From: Proteobacteria bacterium UBA6908
GTDB taxonomy: Bacteria; Pseudomonadota; Gammaproteobacteria; Acidiferrobacterales; UBA6901
Length of the DNA stretch: 16,089 nt
Reading direction: 5' to 3'
Assembly (NCBI GenBank): GCA_002451085.1
Contig: DKBE01000040.1
Location: 1,167-17,255 of the forward strand
The translations under genes and the position numbers were made by a program. The stretch's first letter is position 1, and every line of letters begins with the position of its first letter. Under the pieces are notes generated by a model. It ran no database searches. It was not told the DNA's origin and was given only the letters and a program-made list of their open reading frames with translations. Shown one piece after another: positions 6,173 through 13,979 of this stretch.

Positions 6173-8413
6173 ATGCCCGCAGCAGTCTCCAGCAATGCCC
6201 TGCCGGTAAATTACCGGCTCGATGAGTACGCGATCCAGAGCGTGCTTGGTCAGGGTGGCTTTGGCATCACCTATCTCGCGCGCGATGCGCGGCTGGGCGC
6301 CATGGTGGCGGTCAAGGAATATTTCCCGCAGGCGTACGCGCAGCGCGACAAGACGCTCACCATCCGTCCTAACAGTCACGGCGGCGAGACGGCCGATGTG
6401 GAAAACTACAAGTGGGGGTTGCAAGAGTTCCTGAAGGAGGCGCGCGCACTGGCCCAGTTCAAGCACGCCAATATCGTGCGGGTGCTGCGCTTTCTCGAGG
6501 CCAACGGCACGGCCTACATGGTGATGGAATACGAGGAGGGCGAGAGCCTGTCCGAACACCTGGCCCACCACGGCGGGTTTCTGAGCGAGCCGGTGCTGCT
6601 CAATATCTTTCTGCCGATCCTGAACGGTTTGCAGGCCGTGCACGATGCCGGTCTGCTGCACCTCGACATCAAGCCTGACAATATCTACTTGCGGCGCAGC
6701 GGCCCGCCGATGCTGATCGATTTCGGCGCCGCTCGTCAACGCCAGGGCGGCCGCCGCAGCGAAAAGGTTGCACTCACGCCCGGTTATTGCGCGCTCGAAC
6801 AATACCCGGGCTTCGGTGACCTGGGTCCGTGGTCGGATGTGTATTCGATGGGCGCCACCCTGTACCGCTGCATCGTCGGGCGGGAGCCGGTCGACGCCCG
6901 CGAACGTGTCCAGGGCATGAAAAAGCTGCACGTCGATCCGCTGATCCCGGCCACCCGTTTCGACCGTCCCCATTACAGTCCGCACATCCGGTCCAGCGTT
7001 GACGCCGCCCTGGTGCTCAAGGCGGACGATCGGCCGCGTTCCGCCCTGGCTCTGCAAAACGGATTGATGGGGAAGGAGTTGAGCGAATCGCGCAAAGCCG
7101 TGGCTGACAACGCCTACACGCGCGGTCCGGGATTTATCGGAGTGGTGCAGCCTCAGGACGAGCCGGGCAAGCGCAGGCGCTATATACCGCGCGGACCGCT
7201 TGAGATTGCTCTGGTGGTGATGGTGTTTCTGGCCGTGCTGGTGGTAGCGCCGATCAGGATCATGATGGCTTACGGAATGCTGAGCGAGACAGAATTATTG
7301 GATCATTTCGATCAGCTGCGCGGAACGGTGGTGGACAACGGAAAACTGGCCACGCGTTATGTCGAGGAAAATCTGTTCGGCATCCACCGTCCTCCTGAGT
7401 ATGTTGCTTCTCCGACATCGCAACGCCATTCCGAACGTCGGTCGTTTGTTCCCCCAGCATCCGTAAAATCCGTTCCAGTGTTCAACACCGGTATGACGCT
7501 GGCATCAACCACTCCCCTGCCGGGAGTCGTGGTGTCTTTGGCCATGGTGAAGAATGGTGAGCAAGCAATGCTGGGATATGAGGATGGACGGGTGGAGATA
7601 CGTGCGCTGTCCGGTACGGCAAAAGCGCGTCACCTGTTCATGGCCACGGGCGTGGCAAGCGCCGTCGCGGCCACGACAGACGGTGCGCGTGTGGCATTCA
7701 GCACAGGCGAGTACTCTATTCATATTTGGGACATGGAGAAAAACGTATTTCTCAGCGAACTGTCCGGTCATGTGGATGCGGTCCTGGCGCTCGCCTTCTC
7801 GCCGGATGGACGGCGGTTGGTTTCGGTCGGCCGTGATCAGAGTGCCCTGTTGTGGGATGTGGACAGCGGTGTGCTGTTGCACGATCTCAGCAAACCGTCG
7901 AATGAGCCGCTGGCCGCCACATTCTCTCCCGATGGCAATCTACTGGTCGTGAGTGACAGTGCCGGCGGTATCCGCTACTGGAACATGTCCAATCTTCGGG
8001 ACATTGCCTATGTGCCGACCCGCGACGTCCCGGTTTATGCGATGGCTTACTCTCCGGACGGAAAATACTTTTCGCTCGGTGGTGAGCAGGGTTTTCTCGG
8101 GCTATGGCAGGTGGGTGGAAACCACGAAGATCGGGTGCTGGCCGGTGCACCGGATACGGTGCACGCACTGGCGTTCAGCCCGGACAGCAAATGGCTGATT
8201 GTCGCCGGCTCGGCGGCGGAACTGCAGCTCTGGAATGTCGAATCGGGGCAACCGGGCCCACCATACACGGGCGCGAATCATCAGACCTACGCGCTTGTTC
8301 TGGCTCCGGACGGCCGTCAACTGCTTGCCGCCGGCGCCGACGGTCAGCTGACGGTCTGGCATGAGCCGGCCAGCGCCATCAGCGCGTCAGCCAGCCCCGC
8401 GTCCGCACCGTGA
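6173..8413 (+). CDS. Transmembrane Hanks-type Ser/Thr kinase with C-terminal WD40-like propeller
   Basis: This 746-residue protein has an N-terminal kinase domain at about 14-300: glycine loop GQGGFG (26-31), VAVK with Lys48, helix-C Glu89, catalytic loop HLDIKPDN (Asp165, Asn170), DFG at 183-185, activation segment ending TPGYCALEQY, and SDVYSMG (Asp222). The core catalytic residues are present, so it should be active. HLD replaces HRD, making it a non-RD kinase. A basic stretch (GKRRRYIPR) precedes one membrane span at about 343-365, so the kinase should be cytoplasmic. After a linker, about 450-730 carries seven WD40-like blades with FSPDG and LWD/LWN signatures, a full propeller predicted to be periplasmic. 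The tail is Ala/Ser/Pro-rich. The target is unknown. It lies downstream of mrcB-lpoP, and its 3' end overlaps the convergent glycosyltransferase by 35 bases. Confidence 0.93.
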   Translation: MPAAVSSNALPVNYRLDEYAIQSVLGQGGFGITYLARDARLGAMVAVKEYFPQAYAQRDKTLTIRPNSHGGETADVENYKWGLQEFLKEARALAQFKHANIVRVLRFLEANGTAYMVMEYEEGESLSEHLAHHGGFLSEPVLLNIFLPILNGLQAVHDAGLLHLDIKPDNIYLRRSGPPMLIDFGAARQRQGGRRSEKVALTPGYCALEQYPGFGDLGPWSDVYSMGATLYRCIVGREPVDARERVQGMKKLHVDPLIPATRFDRPHYSPHIRSSVDAALVLKADDRPRSALALQNGLMGKELSESRKAVADNAYTRGPGFIGVVQPQDEPGKRRRYIPRGPLEIALVVMVFLAVLVVAPIRIMMAYGMLSETELLDHFDQLRGTVVDNGKLATRYVEENLFGIHRPPEYVASPTSQRHSERRSFVPPASVKSVPVFNTGMTLASTTPLPGVVVSLAMVKNGEQAMLGYEDGRVEIRALSGTAKARHLFMATGVASAVAATTDGARVAFSTGEYSIHIWDMEKNVFLSELSGHVDAVLALAFSPDGRRLVSVGRDQSALLWDVDSGVLLHDLSKPSNEPLAATFSPDGNLLVVSDSAGGIRYWNMSNLRDIAYVPTRDVPVYAMAYSPDGKYFSLGGEQGFLGLWQVGGNHEDRVLAGAPDTVHALAFSPDSKWLIVAGSAAELQLWNVESGQPGPPYTGANHQTYALVLAPDGRQLLAAGADGQLTVWHEPASAISASASPASAP

Positions 8414-9722
8414 GCGCGGCATATGGAAAGATCCAGGCCAGTGTGAAAAACGCAAAATACGAATAGGCGATACCGTACACGAAGTCGAACGATCGTTCGC
8501 TTCGCAGATAATACAGCGTGTAGAGCAGAGACATCAGGCCGATCACAAACATTACCCGCAGCAGCACCTCGGGATCTTCTGCGATACTGACCATCAGAAG
8601 ACCGAGCGCCGCGTAGATCACCGGATAGCGCAGATTGGTAATGACAGTATCGACCAGGGCAATCGCGCGCCAGCGCCACGGCCGGCGCCAGACTACCCTG
8701 GAAAAGCGCAGTTCCTCACGTAAAAAACTCCGATCCCAGCGCAGGTACATCTTGCACAGTTGGCGGTAGTTCGTCGGCACGACCGTATGCACCACGGCCG
8801 AACGCTGATACACGGTGTCATAGCCCTGTTCGAGAATGAAATTGGTCATCGAGCGGTCTTCGCCGATATCGCATTTCACACCCAGGAAGGTCTGGCTCAT
8901 CCAGCGGTCCAGTACCCGCTGGACGACTTCGGTGCGATAGGCCGAAAGCGCGCCGGGCGTGCAGTACACCGTGCGAAACACCGATTGCACCGCGCGCAGG
9001 AAATCAAACGAGAGCACGAATCGGACATGCAGCATGCGGGGTATGAATCCGGCTTCACGATTGTGCACGCCCACCTTCCCGGCCACCGCACCGACGCGCG
9101 GATCCCGGAATGGTCCGGTGATGGCGAGCAACGTATCGCGTTCGATCAGGCTGTCGGAGTCGATGGTGACAATAATCTCGCCGCGTGCGCGGCGGAATCC
9201 GGCTTCAAGCGCGGCTCGCTTGCCGCGATTCATGGCGAAATGCACGGCCGTGACCCGATCCGGATAACGGCTCGCCGCAAGTTCGATATGCTGCCAGGTG
9301 TCGTCACGGCTGCCGTCATCCACCGCGATGATTTCGATGCGGTCGCGAGGATAGTGGGCGGCGGCTACCGAATCGATGGTCTGAGCCACCATGGCACCTT
9401 CGTTGTAGGCGGGTATGACCACGGTCAGGAAGGGCGCAGACTCCATTGTGGCCGGGGCTGCCGGCCGGTAGCGATACCAGAGCAGTGTCCGGAACGCGAG
9501 TAGCACCATGCCCATGACCAGCCACAGTGCACTTGGACGAACAATCAATTGTGACCATTCGTGCCGTTCCACAATCTTGGCGACCGGTTCGAACGCATAG
9601 CTGACGATGCTGACGTACAAAATCGATCCTAAAAAAATCAGGATCGTGACGCGCAGCAATACATCCCAGGCGTCGGCAGGCATGGCACCGAGTATGGCGG
9701 CAGGGTTCTTGGCAGTAGACAT
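8379..9722 (-). CDS. Membrane GT2 glycosyltransferase, hyaluronan/chitin-synthase-like
   Basis: This 447-residue family 2 glycosyltransferase probably polymerises and exports a polysaccharide at the inner membrane. Two N-terminal spans (about 21-43 and 63-83) precede the cytosolic GT-A domain: TVVIPAYNEGAMV, VDDGSRDDTW (Asp135/136), TIDSDS (188-190), and CDIGEDRS with the probable base in GED (288-289). MYLRW (325-329) sits where processive enzymes have QxxRW, with Met in place of Gln. Three spans follow at about 355-380, 388-405 and 417-437. This layout matches the HasA/NodC/PgaC group; sugar and product cannot be told from sequence. No partner genes such as a deacetylase or exporter are adjacent. 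The ATG at 9720-9722 has a poor ribosome site. A run of nine G on the + strand lies about 30 bases upstream. Confidence 0.9.
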   Translation of the reverse strand: MSTAKNPAAILGAMPADAWDVLLRVTILIFLGSILYVSIVSYAFEPVAKIVERHEWSQLIVRPSALWLVMGMVLLAFRTLLWYRYRPAAPATMESAPFLTVVIPAYNEGAMVAQTIDSVAAAHYPRDRIEIIAVDDGSRDDTWQHIELAASRYPDRVTAVHFAMNRGKRAALEAGFRRARGEIIVTIDSDSLIERDTLLAITGPFRDPRVGAVAGKVGVHNREAGFIPRMLHVRFVLSFDFLRAVQSVFRTVYCTPGALSAYRTEVVQRVLDRWMSQTFLGVKCDIGEDRSMTNFILEQGYDTVYQRSAVVHTVVPTNYRQLCKMYLRWDRSFLREELRFSRVVWRRPWRWRAIALVDTVITNLRYPVIYAALGLLMVSIAEDPEVLLRVMFVIGLMSLLYTLYYLRSERSFDFVYGIAYSYFAFFTLAWIFPYAALTVRTRGWLTR

Positions 9723-9752
9723 TAGTTAAGGTATCAACCTGATAAGGATTCT

Positions 9753-9761
9753 GGGGGGGGG
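9753..9761. repeat. Poly-G/poly-C tract of nine bases upstream of the glycosyltransferase
   Basis: Nine consecutive G (nine C on the coding strand of the glycosyltransferase) lie 30 bases upstream of its start, in the 112-base gap after greB. Homopolymers of this length are prone to slippage and could change promoter spacing. No other feature is clear in this gap. Confidence 0.8.
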
Positions 9762-9834
9762 TGGACCCGGAGTTGGATGACCCAGTCTACAGAAAGTTCT
9801 ACAGCCCAACGCCAAACCGGACCGGCGGCGTAGT

Positions 9835-10344
9835 TTAACGACCGGCGGTCCGGTAGTGAATGCCCGTCACGATATAACGGTGCTCGCCTCCGGGAAGCTG
9901 CACAAGTACTTCATCGTCCACGGTTTTTTTCAGCAAAGCTCGCGCCAAGGGTGAATCGATACTGATCCAGCCCTGATCCGGATCATACTCGTCGGGCCCG
10001 ACGATCCGGTATTCAACCTCGTTTGTGTTCTCCGCTTCGAGCCTGACCCAGGCACCGAAGTAGACGCGGCTCGGGTCATCCGGCGGACGGTCCACGACGT
10101 TGAGGTCAGGGATACGTTTTTGCAGGTAGCGCACACGCCGGTCGATTTCGCGCAGCCGTTTTTTCCCATAGATGTACTCGGCATTTTCCGAGCGGTCTCC
10201 CTGGGCAGCGGCGTCGGACACGGCCTGTGTCACTTTTGGCCGCTCTACGCGCCATAAATGATCGAGTTCGGCGCGCAATTTCTGCAGGCCTCCAGGCGTA
10301 ATGAGCTTTGAGCTCGGCGGGAGCGGGAGTCGGTTTCGTCCCAT
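9835..10344 (-). CDS. greB: Transcription elongation factor GreB
   Basis: GreB binds the RNA polymerase secondary channel and stimulates cleavage of backtracked RNA. The 169-residue protein opens with [17 protein letters not shown], the start of the coiled-coil domain. At its tip is [20 protein letters not shown], where Asp50 and Glu53 are the acidic pair that helps hold the catalytic Mg2+. [18 protein letters not shown] favours GreB over GreA. The FKBP-like C-terminal domain starts near residue 92 ([10 protein letters not shown]) and ends [11 protein letters not shown]. The N-terminus has about ten extra residues compared with the compact family form. The ATG at 10342-10344 has no obvious ribosome site. 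It lies 23 bases downstream of the M48 protease stop, so it may be co-transcribed with lemA and the protease. Confidence 0.95.
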   Translation of the reverse strand: MGRNRLPLPPSSKLITPGGLQKLRAELDHLWRVERPKVTQAVSDAAAQGDRSENAEYIYGKKRLREIDRRVRYLQKRIPDLNVVDRPPDDPSRVYFGAWVRLEAENTNEVEYRIVGPDEYDPDQGWISIDSPLARALLKKTVDDEVLVQLPGGEHRYIVTGIHYRTAGR

Positions 10345-10367
10345 ACGAATTCAGGTGGAAGATGAGG

Positions 10368-12335
10368 TCAGATCGCTGTGCTGCCGGAAACGCCCAACGC
10401 CTTGCCAGGACGTCCGTCATCGATGGCGGTTGCCAGGGGCGGCAGCGGACAATGCAACAAGGCGCAAATCACACGCAATAGTTCCGCCTCGGCGAGCATA
10501 ATCTGGCGGTCGTGCAGAACAGTAATTGTGAGTCCTGTAATCAGCTCCTGCTTCACCATCGGCGGCAACTTGTCGAGCTTCAACAGGGCATGATCGAGCA
10601 GCTCGACCCAGGGATCCGGCGGCGTGTAGGGCGGGACATCCGCCAGCACATGGCGCATACCGGCTTCGTAAGCAGTGCGGGCGTCGTTTGTCTGGGCATG
10701 GCCGGACTGGGCGAGCAGTGAGAACAGCGTCTGAGCTTCATGTCGCAGTGTGTACAGCTTGGGTACGGCGCGACCCGGGACGGACTGGGGGGAGAGTGTT
10801 TCATTCAACTGCTGACGCAACAGGCGGCTCAGGGTGTAATCAAAAATCGTGGTAATCCCGTCGGCGCGCACCAGGTCATCGACCATGCCAATAAGCTGAC
10901 GCAGCTCGAGGGGCGGGCGCCGGCGCAGTGCCGGAAAGGCCAATTCAAAGAGGGGTAAACGCTGGGCTCGGTCGAGCCGCGACAGCTGGACGGCGAGATT
11001 CTCGATATAGCCGAGCGGTGCCTGAGGCAGGCGCTCGCTGATTTTCTCCAGCTGCGCTTCGCGTATCGGACGATCGGCATGCAACAACATTGCCAGAACC
11101 AGATACAGTGCATCGTGCGATGAGTGCGCAGCATCCCTGAGCGTCGGTGTCAGGCCCTGCTCCAGTGCGGCGGCCGTCAACAGGGCCGCTTGGCCGGGAT
11201 TGCCGACCATCGCCAACACCCTGTGCGGCGCAAGTCCGGCGATCTCGGACAGGGCCGGGAGCGGGGCCTCAATCTGCGGCGGAAGACTGGGGCGCATCGG
11301 TGCGAGTTGAACCTGCTTGAGGTCGGATGGATCGAAGCGCGGTTCCAGCCAGCGGATGCGTTCCAGCAGTGGCGGGTGGCTGGCGAACAATCGCGTGAAT
11401 AACCCGCCGGGTTCGGCAATCAGCATGTGGCTGACTTCTTCCCCCTCGGCCGAGGTGATGGTAGCTCGCAGTGGCGACACGGCGATTTTTTTGAGTGCTC
11501 CGGCCAGACCGTGTGGATTGCGTGTGAATTGTACAGCGGCCGCGTCGGCCAGCCGCTCACGATCGCGGGAGACCGCCGCCTTGATCAGGTTTGCGGCCAG
11601 CACGCCGATGTAGCCGATCACCACCAGCAGCAGGCCAAAGAAGTATCCGGCCATGATCGCGCGACCGTCGCTTCCCGAACCGCGAGATTCAGCCACGGCC
11701 CGCAGTGTCATGCGGCCGGTGAGGGCGATTACCAGAATTCCGAAGCTGACGCCGAGCAGGCGCATGTTGAGCCGGGTGTCGCCGTTGAGTATGTGGCTGA
11801 ACTCGTGAGCAATGACGCCCTGGAGTTCATCGCGCGTCAGGGATTCGAGCATCCCACGGGTGACGGCAATGGCGGCGTCACTGGGAGAGAAGCCGGCCGC
11901 AAACGCATTGATGCCGGCCTCACGATCCAGCACATAGACCTCGGGTACCGGCAGTCCGGCGGCAATGGCCGTTTCTTCCACCACATTCAGCAATTGCCGG
12001 TGCCGCGAGTCGTGCGAAGCAGAATCCACTCGCACCCCGCCGAGCAGACGCGCTACCGCGCCACCGCCCTGGCTCAAGCTGGCGATACGATAGAGGCTGG
12101 CCGCGCCGATGAAGCCTATGGTGATCACGCTCGTCCACAGCACGATCCGCGGATGCTGCTTCAGCCAGGTGGAGAACGGGATCAGGCCATCGAGTTGAAT
12201 GGTGCCGTAAAGATAGAACGCCCCGAGCACCATCAGATTGGTGGCGATCACGATGCCGAGCACGGCAAGGATAAACAACAGCACCAGCATCGCCGACCGG
12301 CGACGGGCACGATGCTGCTGTTCGAAAAAATTCAT
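10368..12335 (-). CDS. Large M48 (HtpX-like) membrane metalloprotease with C-terminal extension
   Basis: This integral membrane zinc protease has 655 residues, about twice the length of HtpX. Two N-terminal spans (about 14-42 and 64-82) precede the catalytic domain. HEFSH (177-181) supplies His177, His181 and catalytic Glu178, and SRDRERLADAAAV supplies the third ligand Glu260. Further hydrophobic segments lie at about 193-207 and 229-252. The active domain ends near the FASHPPLLERIRWLEPRF segment (about 325-342). The last 300 residues are a helical extension without a motif I recognise (PLFELAFPALRRRPPLELRQ and similar). LemA lies directly upstream, a pairing common in bacteria, which suggests envelope quality control. 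No ribosome site is clear; the start sits beside a hairpin in the 24-base gap after lemA, so coupling is plausible. It is not htpX itself. Confidence 0.92.
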   Translation of the reverse strand: MNFFEQQHRARRRSAMLVLLFILAVLGIVIATNLMVLGAFYLYGTIQLDGLIPFSTWLKQHPRIVLWTSVITIGFIGAASLYRIASLSQGGGAVARLLGGVRVDSASHDSRHRQLLNVVEETAIAAGLPVPEVYVLDREAGINAFAAGFSPSDAAIAVTRGMLESLTRDELQGVIAHEFSHILNGDTRLNMRLLGVSFGILVIALTGRMTLRAVAESRGSGSDGRAIMAGYFFGLLLVVIGYIGVLAANLIKAAVSRDRERLADAAAVQFTRNPHGLAGALKKIAVSPLRATITSAEGEEVSHMLIAEPGGLFTRLFASHPPLLERIRWLEPRFDPSDLKQVQLAPMRPSLPPQIEAPLPALSEIAGLAPHRVLAMVGNPGQAALLTAAALEQGLTPTLRDAAHSSHDALYLVLAMLLHADRPIREAQLEKISERLPQAPLGYIENLAVQLSRLDRAQRLPLFELAFPALRRRPPLELRQLIGMVDDLVRADGITTIFDYTLSRLLRQQLNETLSPQSVPGRAVPKLYTLRHEAQTLFSLLAQSGHAQTNDARTAYEAGMRHVLADVPPYTPPDPWVELLDHALLKLDKLPPMVKQELITGLTITVLHDRQIMLAEAELLRVICALLHCPLPPLATAIDDGRPGKALGVSGSTAI

Positions 12336-12338
12336 GAT

Positions 12339-12358
12339 GGCGGGGGATGTCGCCCGCC
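12339..12358. repeat. Hairpin in the lemA-protease junction
   Basis: GGCGGG (12339-12344) and CCCGCC (12353-12358) form a 6-bp stem with an 8-base loop that fills nearly the whole gap between the lemA stop and the protease ATG. It has no T run. It may shield the lemA mRNA end or limit translation of the protease. Confidence 0.4.
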
Positions 12359-12359
12359 G

Positions 12360-12947
12360 TTATGTGAACGACACCTTTGGGACTTCGCGCTTGGTCACGT
12401 TCTCAATCTCGAGCATGGCCGCGGCGCGGAACTGGAACAGGTTGGCCACGACGCCGCTCGGAAACATTTCACAGGCGTTGTTGTAGTCCATGACTGAATC
12501 GTTGTAGGCCTGCCGCGAGAAGGCGACCTTGTTCTCGGTACTGGTTAGTTCCTCGGTGAGTTGCATCATGTTCTGGCTGGCCTTGAGATCCGGATAGGCT
12601 TCCGCGACCGCCAACAGACGCGATAATGCACCGGTCAGTGCGGTTTCGGCCACGCCAAGCTGCTGAATGGCCTGGGTGCTGGCTGGATTGGCCTCGGCGG
12701 CTTTCAGGCCAGCCATGGCGGTGTTGCGTGCCGTGATCACCGCCTCAAGTGTCTCGCGTTCGTGCTTGATGTAGCCCTTCACGGTTTCGACCAGGTTCGG
12801 AATCAGGTCATGGCGCCGGGTGAGCTGCACATCGATCTGTGCAAAAGCATTCTTCACGCGGTTGCGCAGAGTCACCAGCCGGTTGTACAGGCTGATTACA
12901 AAGACAATGGTTAACACTACGAATGCCAGCACGATCCAGCCGAACAT
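12360..12947 (-). CDS. lemA: LemA family membrane protein
   Basis: This 195-residue protein is a canonical LemA. A short N-terminus and one membrane helix (about 3-20, [18 protein letters not shown]) lead to the long helical body. The family signature [20 protein letters not shown] is followed by [18 protein letters not shown] and [13 protein letters not shown]. The C-terminal part has [20 protein letters not shown], then [17 protein letters not shown], all typical. LemA proteins are widespread and their molecular role is poorly known; they often sit beside an M48 protease, as here. The ATG at 12945-12947 is supported by a purine-rich AAGGGGGGAG just upstream. It is the first gene of the minus-strand cluster lemA, protease, greB. 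Confidence 0.95.
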   Translation of the reverse strand: MFGWIVLAFVVLTIVFVISLYNRLVTLRNRVKNAFAQIDVQLTRRHDLIPNLVETVKGYIKHERETLEAVITARNTAMAGLKAAEANPASTQAIQQLGVAETALTGALSRLLAVAEAYPDLKASQNMMQLTEELTSTENKVAFSRQAYNDSVMDYNNACEMFPSGVVANLFQFRAAAMLEIENVTKREVPKVSFT

Positions 12948-12949
12948 GA

Positions 12950-12959
12950 CTCCCCCCTT
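12950..12959 (-). promoter_or_regulatory. Ribosome binding site of lemA
   Basis: AAGGGGGGAG ends 2 bases before the lemA ATG, so its AAGGGG part is about 6 bases away. It fixes the start and suggests good translation. Confidence 0.6.
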
Positions 12960-13016
12960 GATTTTGTAACAGAATTTAAGATTCCCTACCGAGTATAGCG
13001 GCTGGGTCCGATGGCG

Positions 13017-13592
13017 TCAGGTGTGGTAGAGCGCCAGTATCGCGGGCAGGGCCTGTGGCAGGTGGTCGAAGCGGTGGCTGCCGCCTGGGTACAGCAGAGT
13101 CTGGCCGCAGCCACGGTAGGCGGTCTTCGTCTGATGTGAATCAAGAATCTCGTCGCCGGCATCCAGCAGCACCAGTGTCGGCACCCTCGAATTGCAGGGT
13201 TCAACACGGTATTCGCGTAACGCTACAACGTCGTCCACTGTCAGGATCGTTTCGCCGCCGGTGGCTTCGTTCCGGTAGTGGCCGGAGTGGGCGGCCAGGG
13301 ATTCGTCCGGTCGCAGCGATGGATTGATCAGCACCAGTGTTGCTCCGAACTCGGGCGCCAGATATTGCGCCCAGAAACCTCCCAGCGAACTGCCCATCAG
13401 CATCAGTTTTGAGTCCCGCGGATTCTCACGCCGCAGTCGCGCTATAAACTTGCGCAACTCGCGCACCGCCTCGCGGGCGCGATGTGGCGTGTACGTGGGA
13501 GCGAACACCACGATCGGCGCCAGGTGTTCGCGCAACCAGATGGCCTTTTGGGAGGCGCCTCCGCTGTTGAAACCGTGCAGGTAGATGATCAT
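13017..13592 (-). CDS. yqiA: YqiA/UPF0227-type alpha/beta-hydrolase esterase
   Basis: This 191-residue cytoplasmic esterase belongs to the YqiA/YcfP group (PF05728). It opens directly with the first strand and oxyanion loop IIYLHGFNSGG (His6-Gly7). The nucleophile elbow GSSLGG places Ser69 within G67-x-S-x-G71. LLDAGDEILD supplies the acid Asp147, and GGSHRFDH supplies the base His173. All three catalytic residues are therefore present. INPSLRPDESLA (89-100) is a typical YqiA stretch. The physiological substrate of the family is not well established. The ATG at 13590-13592 has no evident ribosome site but leaves no room for a longer domain. It is divergent from the DUF1820 gene with only 51 bases between. 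Confidence 0.9.
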   Translation of the reverse strand: MIIYLHGFNSGGASQKAIWLREHLAPIVVFAPTYTPHRAREAVRELRKFIARLRRENPRDSKLMLMGSSLGGFWAQYLAPEFGATLVLINPSLRPDESLAAHSGHYRNEATGGETILTVDDVVALREYRVEPCNSRVPTLVLLDAGDEILDSHQTKTAYRGCGQTLLYPGGSHRFDHLPQALPAILALYHT

Positions 13593-13614
13593 GCCGGGTC
13601 GAGGGTTCTTCTGG

Positions 13615-13620
13615 TAGCAT
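13615..13620 (+). promoter_or_regulatory. Possible extended -10 element for the DUF1820 gene
   Basis: TGGTAGCAT (13612-13620) resembles an extended -10 (TGnTAtaaT). It lies 23 bases before the DUF1820 start in the 51-base divergent gap. No clear -35 is seen, as is common for extended -10 promoters. The match is modest. Confidence 0.3.
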
Positions 13621-13631
13621 TACTTCATCAC

Positions 13632-13640
13632 AGGGGAAGG
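13632..13640 (+). promoter_or_regulatory. Strong ribosome binding site of the DUF1820 gene
   Basis: AGGGGAAGG ends 3 bases before the ATG at 13644. It is the clearest ribosome site on the + strand of the window and fixes this start. Confidence 0.6.
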
Positions 13641-13643
13641 TCC

Positions 13644-13979
13644 ATGGCCAAGAAACGGCTCTACCGCATCCAGTTTCACAACCAGGGCAAGGTGTATCAG
13701 ATCTTCGCCCGGCGTGTCAGCCAGGACAAGCTCTACGGTTTTGTCGAGGTCTCGGGGCTGGTATTTGGTGACAACGCCGGTCTCGTGATCGACCCTTCGG
13801 AAGAGCGCCTCAAGTCGGAATTCGAGGGGGTGGACACCACCTATATCCCGATGCACGCCGTGATCCGAATCGATGAGGTCGAAAAGCACGGTTCCGCCAA
13901 GATTCTCAATCTCGAAGTGCCGGACAGCAACGTCATTCCCTATCCGTTCGGGCCGCCCGCGGCTCCGAAGAAGGACTGA
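13644..13979 (+). CDS. DUF1820 family protein
   Basis: This 111-residue protein resembles the DUF1820 family (PF08850), conserved in gammaproteobacteria and without a known function. It begins MAKKRLYRIQFHNQGKVYQI, continues FARRVSQDKLYGFVEVSGLV and ends with a Pro/Lys tail (FGPPAAPKKD). The pattern of alternating hydrophobic and charged residues suggests a small beta-rich cytoplasmic protein. HAVIRIDEVEKHG lies near the middle of the second half. There are no Cys residues and no signal or membrane segment. The start is secured by a strong ribosome site. Its stop codon directly abuts the stop codon of the convergent peroxiredoxin. Confidence 0.88.
   Translation: MAKKRLYRIQFHNQGKVYQIFARRVSQDKLYGFVEVSGLVFGDNAGLVIDPSEERLKSEFEGVDTTYIPMHAVIRIDEVEKHGSAKILNLEVPDSNVIPYPFGPPAAPKKD

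Noticed and set aside
6107..7057. Minus-strand frame of 316 codons in the kinase domain
   Set aside because: It is antisense to all kinase motifs and shows no domain or start signal.
8760..9503. Long plus-strand frame of 247 codons inside the glycosyltransferase
   Set aside because: It is antisense to conserved GT2 motifs and has a His/Arg/Gly-rich composition without any recognisable fold.
11427..12497. Plus-strand frame of 356 codons across the M48 protease and lemA
   Set aside because: It spans two well-supported genes on the opposite strand and their junction; composition (His, Gln, Arg, Gly) is that of a shadow frame.
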